NCBI RefSeq assembly: GCF_000419765.1
Contig: NZ_ATTQ01000021.1
Span: forward strand, 1 to 64,000
DNA: 64,000 nt
DNA from: Rhizobium mongolense USDA 1844
GTDB lineage: Bacteria > Pseudomonadota > Alphaproteobacteria > Rhizobiales > Rhizobiaceae
Reading direction: 5' to 3'
Part shown: one piece after another, positions 1 to 8,713 of the stretch
Layout of the letters: each line of letters starts with the position of its first letter
How positions within the stretch are numbered: the stretch's first letter is position 1
Notes under the pieces: model-generated
What the model saw: only the letters and a program-made list of their open reading frames with translations
Told to the model about the DNA's origin: nothing
Database searches by the model: none
Translations under genes and position numbers: made by a program

Positions 1-290
1 GGGTAGGCGAACTGCTCGCCTTGTGAGGTGATGTAAACAAGGGTGTGCTCACGCGTGGCGATGACGATGGTTCCCCTTGCGCTTCGCGTCGATGGCTCCC
101 GACGTTCTTGCCAAGGTTCCCGATAGCGAGGCACTGGCTCGTAATCCAGCGGTGGCGGATAAGGGCTGTACGGGTCGTCATAGCCGTAGCCACCATAGTC
201 GTCGTATCCATCATAAGGCCCGTAAACCTGGGCTTGGGCCTGAAAGGCCGTCAGCAAAAGGGCTGCAGCCAAGAGAGCCAGCAATCTCAT
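1..290 (-). CDS. L,D-transpeptidase family protein (5' part only)
   Basis: The frame opens with ATG at 290 and runs off the left edge without a stop (96 codons visible). Residues 1-21 form a Sec signal peptide (MRLLALLAAALLLTAFQAQA). Residues 22-67 are a Tyr/Gly/Pro/Asp-rich linker, and residues 72-96 (RGTIVIATREHTLVYI, then TSQGEQFAYP) resemble the first beta strands of a YkuD domain. Such enzymes make 3-3 cross-links or anchor proteins to peptidoglycan in the periplasm. The catalytic His/Cys region lies outside the window, so activity cannot be judged. The ribosome-binding site is weak. Confidence 0.72.
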   Translation of the reverse strand, partial: MRLLALLAAALLLTAFQAQAQVYGPYDGYDDYGGYGYDDPYSPYPPPLDYEPVPRYREPWQERREPSTRSARGTIVIATREHTLVYITSQGEQFAY

Positions 291-454
291 TTTGTCGCCA
301 TCGCTTGTTATACAAGCGTGATTGGGCCGAACTCTGTGGCAGCACTATGACCGCTGAGTAAGACGGCGTGGGCATGCCCACGGTTCCAAGGACGCCGCTC
401 GTGAATGGACTCATGAGGCTATGGGCATGAAGTGACCAGGGCCATAGCCACGGA

Positions 455-847
455 CTATTTCGAACCCTGCGTCGATGGTTTCAGTTTAATCGCCATGTTG
501 ATCTGACCGCGAACCGATATGAAATCATCTCGGTTATTGCCGCGTTGCATATCGACGCTGTTGGTCATTCCAGTGATTTTGCAATCATCCGCGATGGTCT
601 CCATGACGACTGAGCAGTTCCGTGACGCAATATCGTATAGCGCCTTTTGGGCTCTTTGGACCTACTCGTCCGCCTGGACGCTTTGATCAAAGGGCAACGA
701 CAGCGAAATGCTCGACTGAACGGCGACATATCCCTCGGGTATCATCGCATTTCGCGGGAAGGCGGCTTGGCCAAACGCGCTGGATGCGGCGAAGGTGAGG
801 GCGGCAACGGTAGCGCAAAAACGAATAGTAATCGTCAAATCCTCCAT
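455..847 (-). pseudogene. Small exported protein interrupted by an in-frame amber codon
   Basis: Starting at ATG 847, a signal peptide (about residues 1-26, ending SSAFGQA) leads into a mature region broken by TAG at 662-664, after 61 residues. The same frame then continues without another stop to TAG at 455-457. The downstream part reads like real protein: VQRAQKALYDIASRNC, then SVVMETIADDCKITGM, then RGQINMAIKLKP. Restoring one sense codon gives 130 residues with a two-Cys periplasmic domain. Either the gene is newly inactivated, or the amber is read through, or it is a sequencing error. I do not know the function. The truncated 61-residue product could still be made and exported. Confidence 0.62.
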
Positions 848-1006
848 GATCCGCTACGCATCGCATGAGGCGATTAACACTGCGTGATACATTTACCTAA
901 AATTGCACTGCTCGCGATAAATGCATTTTGTCGGCTGCGCGATGAAAGTTTCGGCACTCATCCAGAAGGCGTCACCGGTTGAACGGTCCTGATTGTGGAG
1001 GAAATC

Positions 1007-1452
1007 ATGCTCATTATCTTCGGCGGGCTGCCTGGCAGTGGGAAGACGACGATTGCACGGGCTCTGGCGCAGCGGCTGAACGCCGTCCATGTGCGGGTGG
1101 ATACAATCGAACAAGCGATACGGGCTTCCGGAATAGCAGATGAACCCGGCCCTGCAGGCTACATCGTTGCTACGGCATTGCCGGAGACAATCTGATCCTC
1201 GATAGACCGTCATCGCGGACTGCGTGAATCCGCTCCAAATAACCCAGTATCTTGGCGGTCGCGCAAGCTGCCGGGGTGACAGCGGTGGAGGTTGACGTCG
1301 TGCTCCAGATAAAACGGAGCCCCGCAGGCGTCTTGAAACGCGCGTCACGGACGTCGAAGGTCTCGCGAAGCCGATGGCAAGAAGTTCGGCGAGAGCATAT
1401 GATGAATGGCAAGGCCCGATTGTCATCGATAGTGTGCCGAAGACCGTGGAAT
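1007..1452 (+). pseudogene. P-loop kinase remnant (COG0645-like), several frameshifts
   Basis: ATG 1007 follows a good ribosome-binding site (GGAGGAAATC). The first 60 codons encode a clear Walker A (GGLPGSGKTT) and a kinase-like continuation (RALAQRLNAVHVRVDTIEQA). The frame stops at 1195. Homologous pieces continue in other frames: VIADCVNPLQIT near 1205, VAQAAGVTAVEVDVV near 1253, and RRLETRVTDVEGLAKP then YDEWQGPIVIDSV near 1330-1440. At least three indels are needed to rejoin them. Family members are small-molecule phosphotransferases of mostly unknown substrate. The gene is almost certainly dead, although a short Walker A peptide could still be translated. Confidence 0.7.
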
Positions 1453-1875
1453 TGCACCGCACGCCGCATGATCTTGATGGACGGCGTCGACATCTACCAC
1501 GCACTCAATCGGCGGCTTGACTTACACCGATCGCCACTTCTCCGGCGGTCAGAGCGCTGGTACACGCGTAGCCACCCAGACGTTTTTCGATTGGCTTTAC
1601 CAATCAATGGCCGGGTAGCGGCTCCGCGAGGCTTTGTTATTTCGCCTTCTTCATCGTCCCATTGCCACTGCTTGGCCTGATCGAGACGCCGTGCCGGCTG
1701 CCGAACTCGATAGCCGAAGCTGTCCCTGAGGGAGCAGGCCGGATCATACGGAAGACCACCTTCCTTGCCCGACATCGAGGGCCGGGAGCGTGACGCCGAG
1801 CGGAAAACCGTCCCCCTATTAGAAAGGAGACGGCTATTTTCTTATCAGACCAGGAAATTTCTCGGCGTGTCCGCT
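1453..1875. other. Gap without a supportable gene
   Basis: This 423-base stretch follows the kinase remnant. Several overlapping frames are open, but none has a good start site or a recognisable motif. One + frame near 1515-1620 has a protein-like run (DRHFSGGQSAGTRVATQTFF) and may be another gene scrap, which I cannot assign. Confidence 0.4.
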
Positions 1876-2133
1876 TTAACGGCAACGGGCCTCATAGCGG
1901 CGACCATAGCGGTCACGATAGATGCAGTAGCCACGGTGCTCCGTCGAGCGTCCGATCAAAGCGCCGACCAGCCCGCCTGCCACAGCACCAACAGCTGCAC
2001 CGCCCCAACTATTGGTGACGACACCACCGATGATGGCGCCGGATCCGGCGCCGATCGCCGTCCCTTGTTCGGTCGCTGTACAGGATGCCAAGGTACCTAC
2101 CAATGCACTGGCAAGAACGATTTTTTTCATCAT
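1876..2133 (-). CDS. Glycine-zipper lipoprotein
   Basis: Predicted 85 residues. Start chosen at ATG 2133 (MMKKIVLASALVGTLASC): a lysine-rich lipoprotein signal with lipobox LASC, so the mature protein would begin at Cys18. An upstream extension in the same frame lacks a signal-like start. Residues about 26-62 are rich in GxxxG repeats (IGAGSGAIIGGVV, then GAAVGAVAGGLVGALIG), the glycine-zipper fold of SlyB/Pcp-type outer-membrane proteins. The C-terminus (YCIYRDRYGRRYEARC) is tyrosine/arginine rich with two Cys. Likely an envelope lipoprotein. An AGGA lies about 11 bases before the start. It stands alone on this strand. Confidence 0.78.
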   Translation of the reverse strand: MMKKIVLASALVGTLASCTATEQGTAIGAGSGAIIGGVVTNSWGGAAVGAVAGGLVGALIGRSTEHRGYCIYRDRYGRRYEARCR

Positions 2134-2523
2134 TTTGGTTGCTTTCCTAAATTCAATTTTTCGAACGACAGAAAGCAGATAGCCCGAGCATCCATGGAAG
2201 TCCAGAATCCAAGGCCGAGCCAGGAGATGCCGGCGCCCCTGCAAAAAAAGGGGCCTTCCCAGCGGCGGACCGGGAAAGCCCTTAACCTTCCGCGCGGCTT
2301 ACCGAATCCGTGCGCGTCAGGCCGCCCACAACATGGATCAAGCTTGCGGCAAAGAACATTGGACCGAAGCCCGAAAGTGGCTGGACTTTAGTCTTAATTT
2401 ATCATTCAATTTCCATCTGAATGGAGCGCAGTACGCGTTCCGGCGCCCCGATAATGGTCTCTCGCCCTGTTGCGGAGTGGTTGGCCGAAGGGAAAGTCCT
2501 AATCTGATCGCTGCGTTACGGAA

Positions 2524-2901
2524 TGGCGCGGGTCAAAGATCCGGCGACGGACATACCCCGAACACGTACGCCGCATTCTTGAGGCGGCCGGATTTCGGGA
2601 GATTACCATCCAGTCGCACGATGAAAAGGTATCGAGCGGCGATCTCCACGCAATGACCTGGGTGTTCCTGAAAGTTGGGCCGCTCGGGAAGCTCATTCGC
2701 GAGAACCCCGCCCGGTAAGTGGTGGCCGAGCCTTTGTTGCGTGAGGCGCTGGCTGCCTTGGGCGACCCCTCCAGGGCGCAGCTTTTGGCTGCAATCTGGA
2801 TCGTGACAGCGCGAGCCGGACAGCAACCCGGTAACGAGCCTCCTGCCATCCAGAAATCGTCGCTATTCACGGGCCGGCGATGTCCATTCCGGGAGGCGTA
2901 A
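2524..2901 (+). pseudogene. C-terminal fragment of a SAM-dependent methyltransferase
   Basis: One frame from 2524 encodes the C-terminal third of what I read as a class I methyltransferase: HVRRILEAAGFREITIQSHD, then VSSGDLHAMTWVFLKVGPLG. It is interrupted by TAA at 2716-2718, and resumes in the same frame with VVAEPLLREALAALGDPSRA and AAIWIVTARA, up to the stop at 2901. No SAM-binding N-terminus is visible upstream. Thus it has a 5' truncation plus a nonsense codon. The family name rests on the AGF(R/S) helix-strand pattern and the IWIVTA ending typical of these proteins as I recall them, and is not certain. Confidence 0.58.
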
Positions 2902-3054
2902 TGCGGAATATGACAATCCGGCAAAAATCCTCTCGTCGTCGGACCAGGATAGAGGTATCTTATCTGCTCGCGACCATCGAAAAATCGAAATAAAATCGAT
3001 CTGCGCATGTGACGGATCGCCGATGTCGTTGGCCAGTCTAAAGGGAGGCTGAGA

Positions 3055-3537
3055 TTGAGCACCGCGTTCACCAAGGAAGAAAGTGCCGAAACGGCTTCGG
3101 AAACTCTGCTGCCCGACCGTCCGATTTCACCTCACCCGAACCTGGTTACTGAAGCGGGATTGAAGGCCCTGGATTTGCAGCGCCAAAAAGCTCGTGAAGC
3201 CTACGATGCCGCAAGTACAATCGAAGACGTGAATGAACGGCGGCGGCAAGCGGCAATCCCCTTGCGTGACATGCGTTACTTTAGCGAAAGAATTCGCACG
3301 GCACAGGTGGTCCCTGACCCTGCTTCATTTGACATTGTTGCGTTCGGGAGCACGGTAACCTTCCGTCGCGACGACGGGCGCGTGCAGAAATATCGCCTGG
3401 TTGGAGAAGATGAAGCTGATCCGAAGACCGGGTCGATTTCCTTCGCATCCCCTGTAGGAACGTCCCTAATGGGCAAAGCTATTGGAGACATAGTCAATGT
3501 AGGTGATCAAGAGCTTGAGATCCTTGCCATCTCCTAG
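3055..3537 (+). CDS. GreA/GreB-family transcription elongation factor-like protein
   Basis: 160 residues. The start is TTG 3055 behind AAGGGAGG; there is no ATG nearby. Residues about 18-75 form a charged helical region (coiled-coil hairpin position), and residues 90-160 carry the GreA/GreB C-terminal FKBP-like domain: FGSTVTFRRDDGRVQKYRLV, GEDEADPKTGSISFASPVG, then LMGKAIGDIV. Gre factors enter the RNA polymerase secondary channel and stimulate transcript cleavage. Plasmid-borne relatives in rhizobia are often extra copies beside a chromosomal greA, and this N-terminus departs from canonical GreA, so a specialised role is possible. It is monocistronic. Confidence 0.82.
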   Translation: MSTAFTKEESAETASETLLPDRPISPHPNLVTEAGLKALDLQRQKAREAYDAASTIEDVNERRRQAAIPLRDMRYFSERIRTAQVVPDPASFDIVAFGSTVTFRRDDGRVQKYRLVGEDEADPKTGSISFASPVGTSLMGKAIGDIVNVGDQELEILAIS

Positions 3538-4006
3538 TGAAGATAACGCCCTCCCAAGGTCCAATCGCAAGGGACCGTTAGCTTCTGGCTCGAGCGACAG
3601 TTTACTCTGAGAAGCGAGCGTAAGGCCAAGAAGCACCACACCTCCGAACCTTCCTGACAAGCAATGAGGCCGGGCGACGGGACAACGCGCCGAAGGCCCT
3701 CGCACAAAGACCAAAGAACGGAAAATTTCTGAATTGCCCAAATCGCAGAACGGCGCTGCGGCAGGAAAGCGTGCGTGAAGTCGGTGGCCGCCTGGGATCG
3801 GTTTGATTGTTTATCATACCTTCACGCATGGCTGCGGAGACCAGGGGAGTGGCCGATCCTGGGCCAATTTGGCATTTGCTCTATCGCTACAAATGGGTGG
3901 GATGGCATTCTCCGGAATGCAGGTCCTATGCACATCAATTTCAAGCAGACCGACGACGCGGCGTCCCACATCTCAAGGATGAAATCCGTCCGCGCGCCCT
4001 AATGAC
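3538..4006. other. Gap without a supportable gene
   Basis: 469 bases between the convergent Gre-like and oxidoreductase genes. Weak hairpin GGTCC/GGACC near 3558-3576 could end Gre transcription. The short frames present show no motif and no ribosome-binding site. Confidence 0.4.
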
Positions 4007-5527
4007 CTATTGGATATCAGCCAAGGGAGACACAGCCGGTCCGTTCAGGGCGGTACCATCGACGGCAAATTGCGAACCGTGGCAGGGGCAATCCCAGCAG
4101 CGCTCGAGGGAATTCCAGTGCACGTGGCAGCCTATGTGCGTGCAAGACGCCGAACGTTTGTAGAGCGTGCCGTCTTCGTCCCGGAAGGCGGCGATCTTGG
4201 TGAGGCCCACGCGGACGATGGCACCTTCTCCCGGTCGCAGCTTGTCAAGGGAATCAATTTCTCCAGGCGCAATATACTCGACGAAGTTCTTAATCGCTGT
4301 CGCGTTCTCCACGAGGTAGTCACCGATCGCCTTTGGTGTTTTGCGGGATGGCTCGTAAAGTTCCCGCCAACGGCTGTTGCCACTGAGAATGAGATCTCGG
4401 ATGAGCAGAGCAGCCACCACTCCATGGGTCATGCCTTCGCCGGAATCACCAGTCACTACGAACACCCGCTCGTTGCCCGGATTGCGACCAATGAAACCGG
4501 CGTAATCGATGGTTTCCATCACCTGCCCGGACCATCGATGGGTCTCGACGCCAAGATCGGGGACTAGACGTCTAGTCCACGACGTCAAGGCTGCGAACCG
4601 CTCGTCGCCGTCGTCGGCCGCGCCAGTCTTATGGTCTTCGCCGCCGACGACCAGAAAGTCCGTTTCGCCGTCACCCGGCTGCAGACGCACGTAGTGGTAA
4701 GGGTCTTCAGTATCCCAGTAGAGCCCATCCGGGATCACGCCGCGCCCGATCTCGAACGACATCGCATAAGTTCGGTAGGGCGCTTGTTTGGTGTGGAGGG
4801 CGACACGGTCATTGATCGGCGAATTGGTCGCCACGACAGCCCATTTTCCAGTGACGACAAAGCCCGCGGCTGTCGCGACGCGGACACCGCCGTCTGTTTC
4901 CTCGATCTTTTCGACCACTGTGTCCCGGTAAAGGACGCTCCCGCGGGCGCGGACGCCGACGGCCAGCCCGCGGAGATATTTGAGCGGGTGGAATGTCGCC
5001 TGACGGGCATAGCGAAGGGCGGGTGCCACCGAGAACCCCGCAAACGGCAGGCCCGTGGTTCTTTCGACCGCGACGCCGATTTGCAGTGCGGCATCGAGTT
5101 CGCGCTCGAGGTCACCTTCCTGCGCTCGAGACGACGGAAACAGAAACCCATCGACGCGTCTGAAATCGCACGCGATGGCCTCTGTCTCCTGAATCGCTTC
5201 GATGCGATCGATCGCGGCAGATTGGCTCTCGTGGAAGAGTCGCGCCAGTTCACGGCCCCGCAGAGCGATGAATTCGGAAAAATAGTCGTCGCATACCGAT
5301 GTCAGATGCGCGGTCGTGCGGGCAGTCATGCCGCTTCCGATCTGGCCGCGATCGATGACGGCCACTTTCTTCCCGGCGAGTGCGAGCTCATAGGCCACTG
5401 ACAAGCCGGCAATTCCCGAGCCGACAACGACGACATCGACCTGGTCATCGTGGGAAAGCGGAACAACGTCAGGCGCGACTTTGATCGGCGCCCATAAAGA
5501 GACGGTTCTTTCATCGCTGACATTCAT
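4007..5527 (-). CDS. FAD-dependent oxidoreductase with C-terminal Rieske domain
   Basis: 506 residues. Start chosen at ATG 5527 (MNVSDERTVSLWAPI), eight bases after GGAGAA; a longer in-frame version lacks such a site. Residues about 30-60 form the FAD Rossmann fold (VDVVVVGSGIAGLSVAYELA, then GKKVAVIDR) of the DAO/GlpO type. The C-terminus holds the Rieske 2Fe-2S ligands, CTH and CPCH (CTHIGCHVHW, then WDCPCHGSQF). The architecture matches YhfW-like FAD/Rieske proteins, presumed amine or glycine-type oxidases passing electrons through the cluster. Substrate unknown. It is a single gene with a possible EcfG-type promoter at 5559-5584. Confidence 0.88.
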   Translation of the reverse strand: MNVSDERTVSLWAPIKVAPDVVPLSHDDQVDVVVVGSGIAGLSVAYELALAGKKVAVIDRGQIGSGMTARTTAHLTSVCDDYFSEFIALRGRELARLFHESQSAAIDRIEAIQETEAIACDFRRVDGFLFPSSRAQEGDLERELDAALQIGVAVERTTGLPFAGFSVAPALRYARQATFHPLKYLRGLAVGVRARGSVLYRDTVVEKIEETDGGVRVATAAGFVVTGKWAVVATNSPINDRVALHTKQAPYRTYAMSFEIGRGVIPDGLYWDTEDPYHYVRLQPGDGETDFLVVGGEDHKTGAADDGDERFAALTSWTRRLVPDLGVETHRWSGQVMETIDYAGFIGRNPGNERVFVVTGDSGEGMTHGVVAALLIRDLILSGNSRWRELYEPSRKTPKAIGDYLVENATAIKNFVEYIAPGEIDSLDKLRPGEGAIVRVGLTKIAAFRDEDGTLYKRSASCTHIGCHVHWNSLERCWDCPCHGSQFAVDGTALNGPAVSPLADIQ

Positions 5528-5558
5528 GGCCCGACTTCTCCAAATTCTACACCTGCTA

Positions 5559-5584
5559 AATAGGAGAACGAACGCAAAAGTTCC
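5559..5584 (-). promoter_or_regulatory. Possible EcfG/RpoE2-type promoter of the FAD/Rieske gene
   Basis: On the minus strand GGAAC (5584-5580) is followed after 19 bases by TT (5560-5559), about 30 bases before the ATG at 5527. The consensus reported for Sinorhizobium RpoE2 is GGAAC-N18/19-TT. Spacing is the longer variant and no CG precedes the TT, so this is weaker than the other sites in the window. Confidence 0.4.
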
Positions 5585-5853
5585 CGCCGAACCTTGCCCA
5601 GCGGACCTTGGGATCACTCAGGCGGAAGTCGGCCCTGGGGAGACCCCATCGTAGACGGTCAATCCCGACAATGCGCTATCACTTTCCAGCCCTCGCGCAG
5701 TTCCCCATCCCTCCCGAAATGCCACGGCAAGCGAGGAGAAGCTTTGTATATTAGTAAGCTTTAATGTATAGTGGAATTTTCCTTTGTCGGAGATCGGATG
5801 TCACGCGTCGAGAGATCGACCGCAGGGAGGGATGTGATATCCCTCAAAGCTTC

Positions 5854-6622
5854 GTGAACGTGATCCTTTTTTCGCTTCTTCTCCCTTCGACTTTGATCCC
5901 AGCGTCTGCTCAAATGAGCGGCAATACCTCGATGCGAGGGAAGGATTTCGACGCGGCCGCGACGGAGCAGGCGAGGCGCTATCTAGAGGAGGGCCGCGAG
6001 ACGTTTCGCTACGATACGTTCGGCAGCGAGGACTTTTGGGGAGGCAAGCTGAAGCTTCATGAGGCGATCGCTGGCGAAAAGCTGGACGGCAAAGGGCCCG
6101 GTCTCAGCCCAAAAAGGGCGCTCGAGCTCGGGCTGAAAGTCGACATAAACGCTATCCCCAAAGATGTAGCCGGAGCGCTGAATAGAGGCGAGGTTGATCT
6201 TGCCGATCCGGCCAGACGCCGTTGTCGGCGTAACCGGGTTCTTTGACGCCGATGGCAAGGCCCTTACGTCGGTGGGGATTCATTGCGCTGTGTGCCACTC
6301 GACCGTCGACGATGCCTACGCGCCAGGCATCGGCGCGAGACTGGACGGCTGGCCCAATCGAGACCTGAACATTGGCGCGATCGTCGCGCTCGCGCCGGAC
6401 CTGAGCGCGTTCACCGAGATGCTGCAGATTTCCGAAGCGGAGGTGAAGAAGGCGATCGAGGCGTGGGGGCCGGGAAAGTTCGATGCTGAACTGAACTCGA
6501 CGGAAAGGCCTTCCGGCCGGACGGAAAGACGTCCGCGTTTTGCCCGCAACATCGGCAACGCACGCATGATTGCGGTTGCTGACGACGGCACCGCGGGATG
6601 CGAGCCGAGGAAAAGGACGTGA
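5854..6622 (+). pseudogene. Cytochrome c-like exported protein, frameshifted and truncated
   Basis: The frame from GTG 5854 encodes a signal peptide (VNVILFSLLLPSTLIPASAQ) and about 110 residues (YDTFGSEDFWGGKLKLHEAI ... VDLADPA). It goes out of frame near 6210-6222. The +1 frame continues DAVVGVTGFFDADGKALTSV and contains a haem motif CAVCH within HCAVCHSTVDDAYAPGIGA, followed by WPNRDLNIGAIVALAPDLSA. Sequence similarity to the family appears to end near 6530 where composition changes, and translation stops at 6622. One frameshift plus a lost C-terminus make it nonfunctional. A normal protein would be a periplasmic mono-haem c-type cytochrome. Confidence 0.68.
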
Positions 6623-6951
6623 TTGCCGTGAAGGAGGCGCTCCAAACCACCGCTTGGTGCCTCCTACCTTGACACTTCCACGGCACCGCTCTTCGAGATA
6701 GCCGCATGTTCCGAGGTTCCATTCATGAGGTGATGGCGGGCAACGTGAATGCGGATGCACGATCGGCAAGCTCGAAGCGGGCATCGACGACCTCTTCGAC
6801 GGGGCGAGCACGGGAGGCGAACTCGCCTTCGCGCCGAACGGAGCGCTGCGCATCAATCTCGGCAGTTCCTGCAATATCCGTTTCGAGAGCAGCGATGAAA
6901 AAGTGGCCGACCTGCGCGTCGATCTGGCGGCCACAAGACGCGGCCGGAGCG

Positions 6952-7185
6952 TCAACCACGCCGCGCCGCTTCGATAGCGGCGACGTCGATTTTTCTCATC
7001 GTCATCATGGCCTCAAACGCCCGCTTTGCTTCGTCACCGCCAGCCGCCAGCGCGTCAGTCAGTATCAAGTTGGGCTTGCTTCGATCGCCAAGGATTTCGG
7101 TGTTCCACAAGGCGGAGGAGCCTTTCCTCCTCCCGATCCCCTTTCGCAGGAGCGGCTGCAGCCTCAAATGATGATGATCAGCCAA
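6952..7185 (-). pseudogene. C-terminal fragment of a VOC/PhnB-type protein (COG3865-like)
   Basis: The last 45 codons read LGDRSKPNLILTDALAAGGD then EAKRAFEAMMTMRKIDVAAI EAA. This is the characteristic C-terminal helix of the 3-demethylubiquinone-methyltransferase-like VOC family (AxRAFEAMMxMxKIDVAAIEAA). The upstream codons (MADHHHLRLQPLLRKGIG) do not look like the family, and the VOC core is absent, so the gene is 5' truncated. VOC proteins bind a metal between paired beta-alpha-beta-beta-beta modules, none of which remain. It lies between a broken cytochrome gene and an intact small gene. Confidence 0.55.
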
Positions 7186-7273
7186 CAGTGTCGCGATCGT
7201 CGCCTTGGGTCGTCGTGAAAGGCGAGAGCGGCCCCGACTTCATAGTCGGTGTCTTCCCTTGTGACAGGCCGCA

Positions 7274-7630
7274 TCAGGGAACTAGCCCTTCCGCCTTGGC
7301 GCTGCGAAGAACCGTCTCGACCGCGTTGTCCGGATCGCCGTCAGAGGTAAACCACACAGGTTTTCCCGAAACATCTTCCGAGTCGCGCATGGTTCTGAAG
7401 ACGCCGCAGGAAAGCCCGCTTTCGCAATCTATGGCAACCTCGAACTGACCCATCGGCGAACCGAGGGCCATATCGTAGGCGCCTGCCACGAAGAGGCGTT
7501 TGCGATCCAATCCCGAGCCGGTTTTCAGCGCGTTGAGCAATCGCGGATGCGCTTCAGTAATGGCGACTTCGCAAGGCGGCGTCCAATAGGTGCCTTGTTC
7601 CAATTCTCTCTTGATCGGCTGCCGGGGCAT
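7274..7630 (-). CDS. Conserved-looking hypothetical protein
   Basis: 118 residues from ATG 7630, which sits behind AAGGGGAGA; a TTG seven codons upstream is less likely. No signal peptide or membrane segment. The sequence (MPRQPIKRELEQGTYWTPPC, then VAITEAHPRLLNALKTGSGL, then LFVAGAYDMALGSPMGQFEV) has the codon choice and composition of a real cytoplasmic protein with four Cys. I recognise no family. A 9-bp-arm hairpin (7660-7682) lies in its leader. It is intact, in contrast with its broken neighbours. Confidence 0.65.
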   Translation of the reverse strand: MPRQPIKRELEQGTYWTPPCEVAITEAHPRLLNALKTGSGLDRKRLFVAGAYDMALGSPMGQFEVAIDCESGLSCGVFRTMRDSEDVSGKPVWFTSDGDPDNAVETVLRSAKAEGLVP

Positions 7631-7659
7631 GATCGTTCTCCCCTTACTCAATTTGTTGC

Positions 7660-7682
7660 AACGGGCGGCCGCTCCGCCCGTT
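7660..7682. promoter_or_regulatory. 9-bp inverted repeat in the leader of the 7630 gene
   Basis: AACGGGCGG and CCGCCCGTT are perfect complements around a 5-base loop, 30 bases upstream of the ATG at 7630. It could be a leader hairpin, an operator, or a terminator for + strand transcription (it is followed by TTTG). Confidence 0.45.
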
Positions 7683-7688
7683 TGTTCC

Positions 7689-8287
7689 TATTATGTTCTC
7701 ACTGTGATAAGAGTCAACAAATCTTTGGCGCCGAACGGATCGAGATACCGGGACGACTGATCGACCTTAAGGACAAGATCTGGCTGGTCGGCACTTCTGG
7801 GGTTTCACCCCGTTGCCGGTGCTTGAACACCGCATGTTCTCCCGCTCCGAGCCGATTTGAGTTCAGCTCGAAGTAAAATTCGTGACCGGACTCGAGATGT
7901 CGATGTCTGGTTCGGCCCGGGCCCACGACCCGCCGTCCGTGGGAATGCGCGGTTCAGGTGAGTATTCAGGGCATGGCGATAACTGCCATCGCCGACGCGG
8001 GCGACGGGCGGCGCTAAAAGCCAGCGGGCATGTTCGCGGCTGGAGCAAAAGAGGAAGTGAATGGAACCCGGCGTCACTCGTGGTGCTGCGCCGGAGGCTA
8101 CTGGTGAAGTATAAGCTTCCGCGGGCTTCCTTAAGAAAACAGAAAAAACGCGTATTCCGGGGTCTTTGTGAAGCCGCGACTTCTTCTTAAAGGTCGGGCG
8201 ATTGCTTCTGCGGTAGACCTCACCAGCCGCTGAATTATCCTGATCTGCCTTCGCATGCCGGCATCCAAGCCGTGATCGACTGTCACT
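7689..8287. other. Gap without a supportable gene
   Basis: About 600 bases. A minus-strand run near 7715-7880 (FYFELNSNRLGAGEHAVF) has no start or ribosome-binding site and may be a scrap. Nothing else is supported. Confidence 0.4.
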
Positions 8288-8404
8288 CTAAAGCATGGGT
8301 ATCCCTACGATTAGGATTACGACCAGTCCTGCCATTACGAGCGATGTCTCGATCAGAAATATCGCCACTTGCCGTCCGGTCATGTCTGGAAAAATAGCTT
8401 TCAT
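8288..8404 (-). CDS. Small single-pass membrane protein (38 aa)
   Basis: ATG 8404 follows GGAG at eight-base spacing. The 38 residues are MKAIFPDMTGRQVAIFLIET then SLVMAGLVVILIVGIPML, ending at TAG 8288-8290. Residues about 14-37 form one hydrophobic helix and the N-terminus is soluble. No homologue is recalled. The good start context, the clean hydrophobic profile, and other intact tiny membrane genes nearby argue that it is expressed. Function unknown; such proteins often modulate membrane enzymes or act in envelope stress. Confidence 0.5.
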   Translation of the reverse strand: MKAIFPDMTGRQVAIFLIETSLVMAGLVVILIVGIPML

Positions 8405-8530
8405 TGAAGCGTCTCCGTGCAATAATATTCCAATGGACGCATCATATCACAGGATCTTGTAGAAAGTTTTTATTTTTGTTGCAACGAAATGCCTTGCTTA
8501 AAACCTAATCAAAGCGCACAGTGTTTCTGT

Positions 8531-8599
8531 CGGCAGCATTTGAAGCGGGCGCTGCCGCAAAAGGGTTAAAATCCTTCGCCCCAATCAAAGGAGGACGTG
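8531..8599 (+). promoter_or_regulatory. Shared two-hairpin leader element, copy A
   Basis: CGGCAGC (8531-8537) pairs with GCTGCCG (8551-8557). A second small stem (AAGG/CCTT) follows, then GCCCC at 8578-8582, then AAAGGAGG and the ATGTC start at 8600. The same arrangement, with the same spacings, precedes 9689 and 11087 and occurs on the minus strand at 11837-11897. It reads as a structured 5' leader rather than coding sequence. Confidence 0.55.
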
Positions 8600-8713
8600 A
8601 TGTCTTCCATGTTCCATCATCATTATTCCTTTGAAAACGTCGCAATCAGAATCCTGGTCGCGCTCAGCTTCGCTTTCATCTTGTTTCTGATTTCGGGGGG
8701 CTGGCTGTGGTAA
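8600..8713 (+). CDS. Small single-pass membrane protein (37 aa)
   Basis: ATG 8600 sits seven bases after a near-perfect Shine-Dalgarno (AAAGGAGG). The product is MSSMFHHHYSFENVAIRILV then ALSFAFILFLISGGWLW: a His-rich cytosolic head and one transmembrane helix (about residues 15-36) ending in Trp. TAA is at 8711-8713. It carries leader copy A. Nothing in it suggests a known toxin family, though a short hydrophobic peptide with a strong ribosome site and structured leader is what a type I toxin or small stress peptide would look like. That is speculation. Confidence 0.6.
   Translation: MSSMFHHHYSFENVAIRILVALSFAFILFLISGGWLW

Noticed and set aside
45..414. Overlapping frames opposite the L,D-transpeptidase gene
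   Set aside because: Antisense to a well-supported signal peptide and linker.
2901..2993. 30-codon frame starting after GGGAGG
   Set aside because: Good ribosome site, but the peptide (MRNMTIRQKSSRRRTRIEVS) has no recognisable feature and lies in decayed DNA.
6723..6960. Frames on both strands between the cytochrome and VOC relics
   Set aside because: A + frame (LEAGIDDLFDGASTGGELAF) looks somewhat protein-like but has no start or family, and the minus frame is its shadow.
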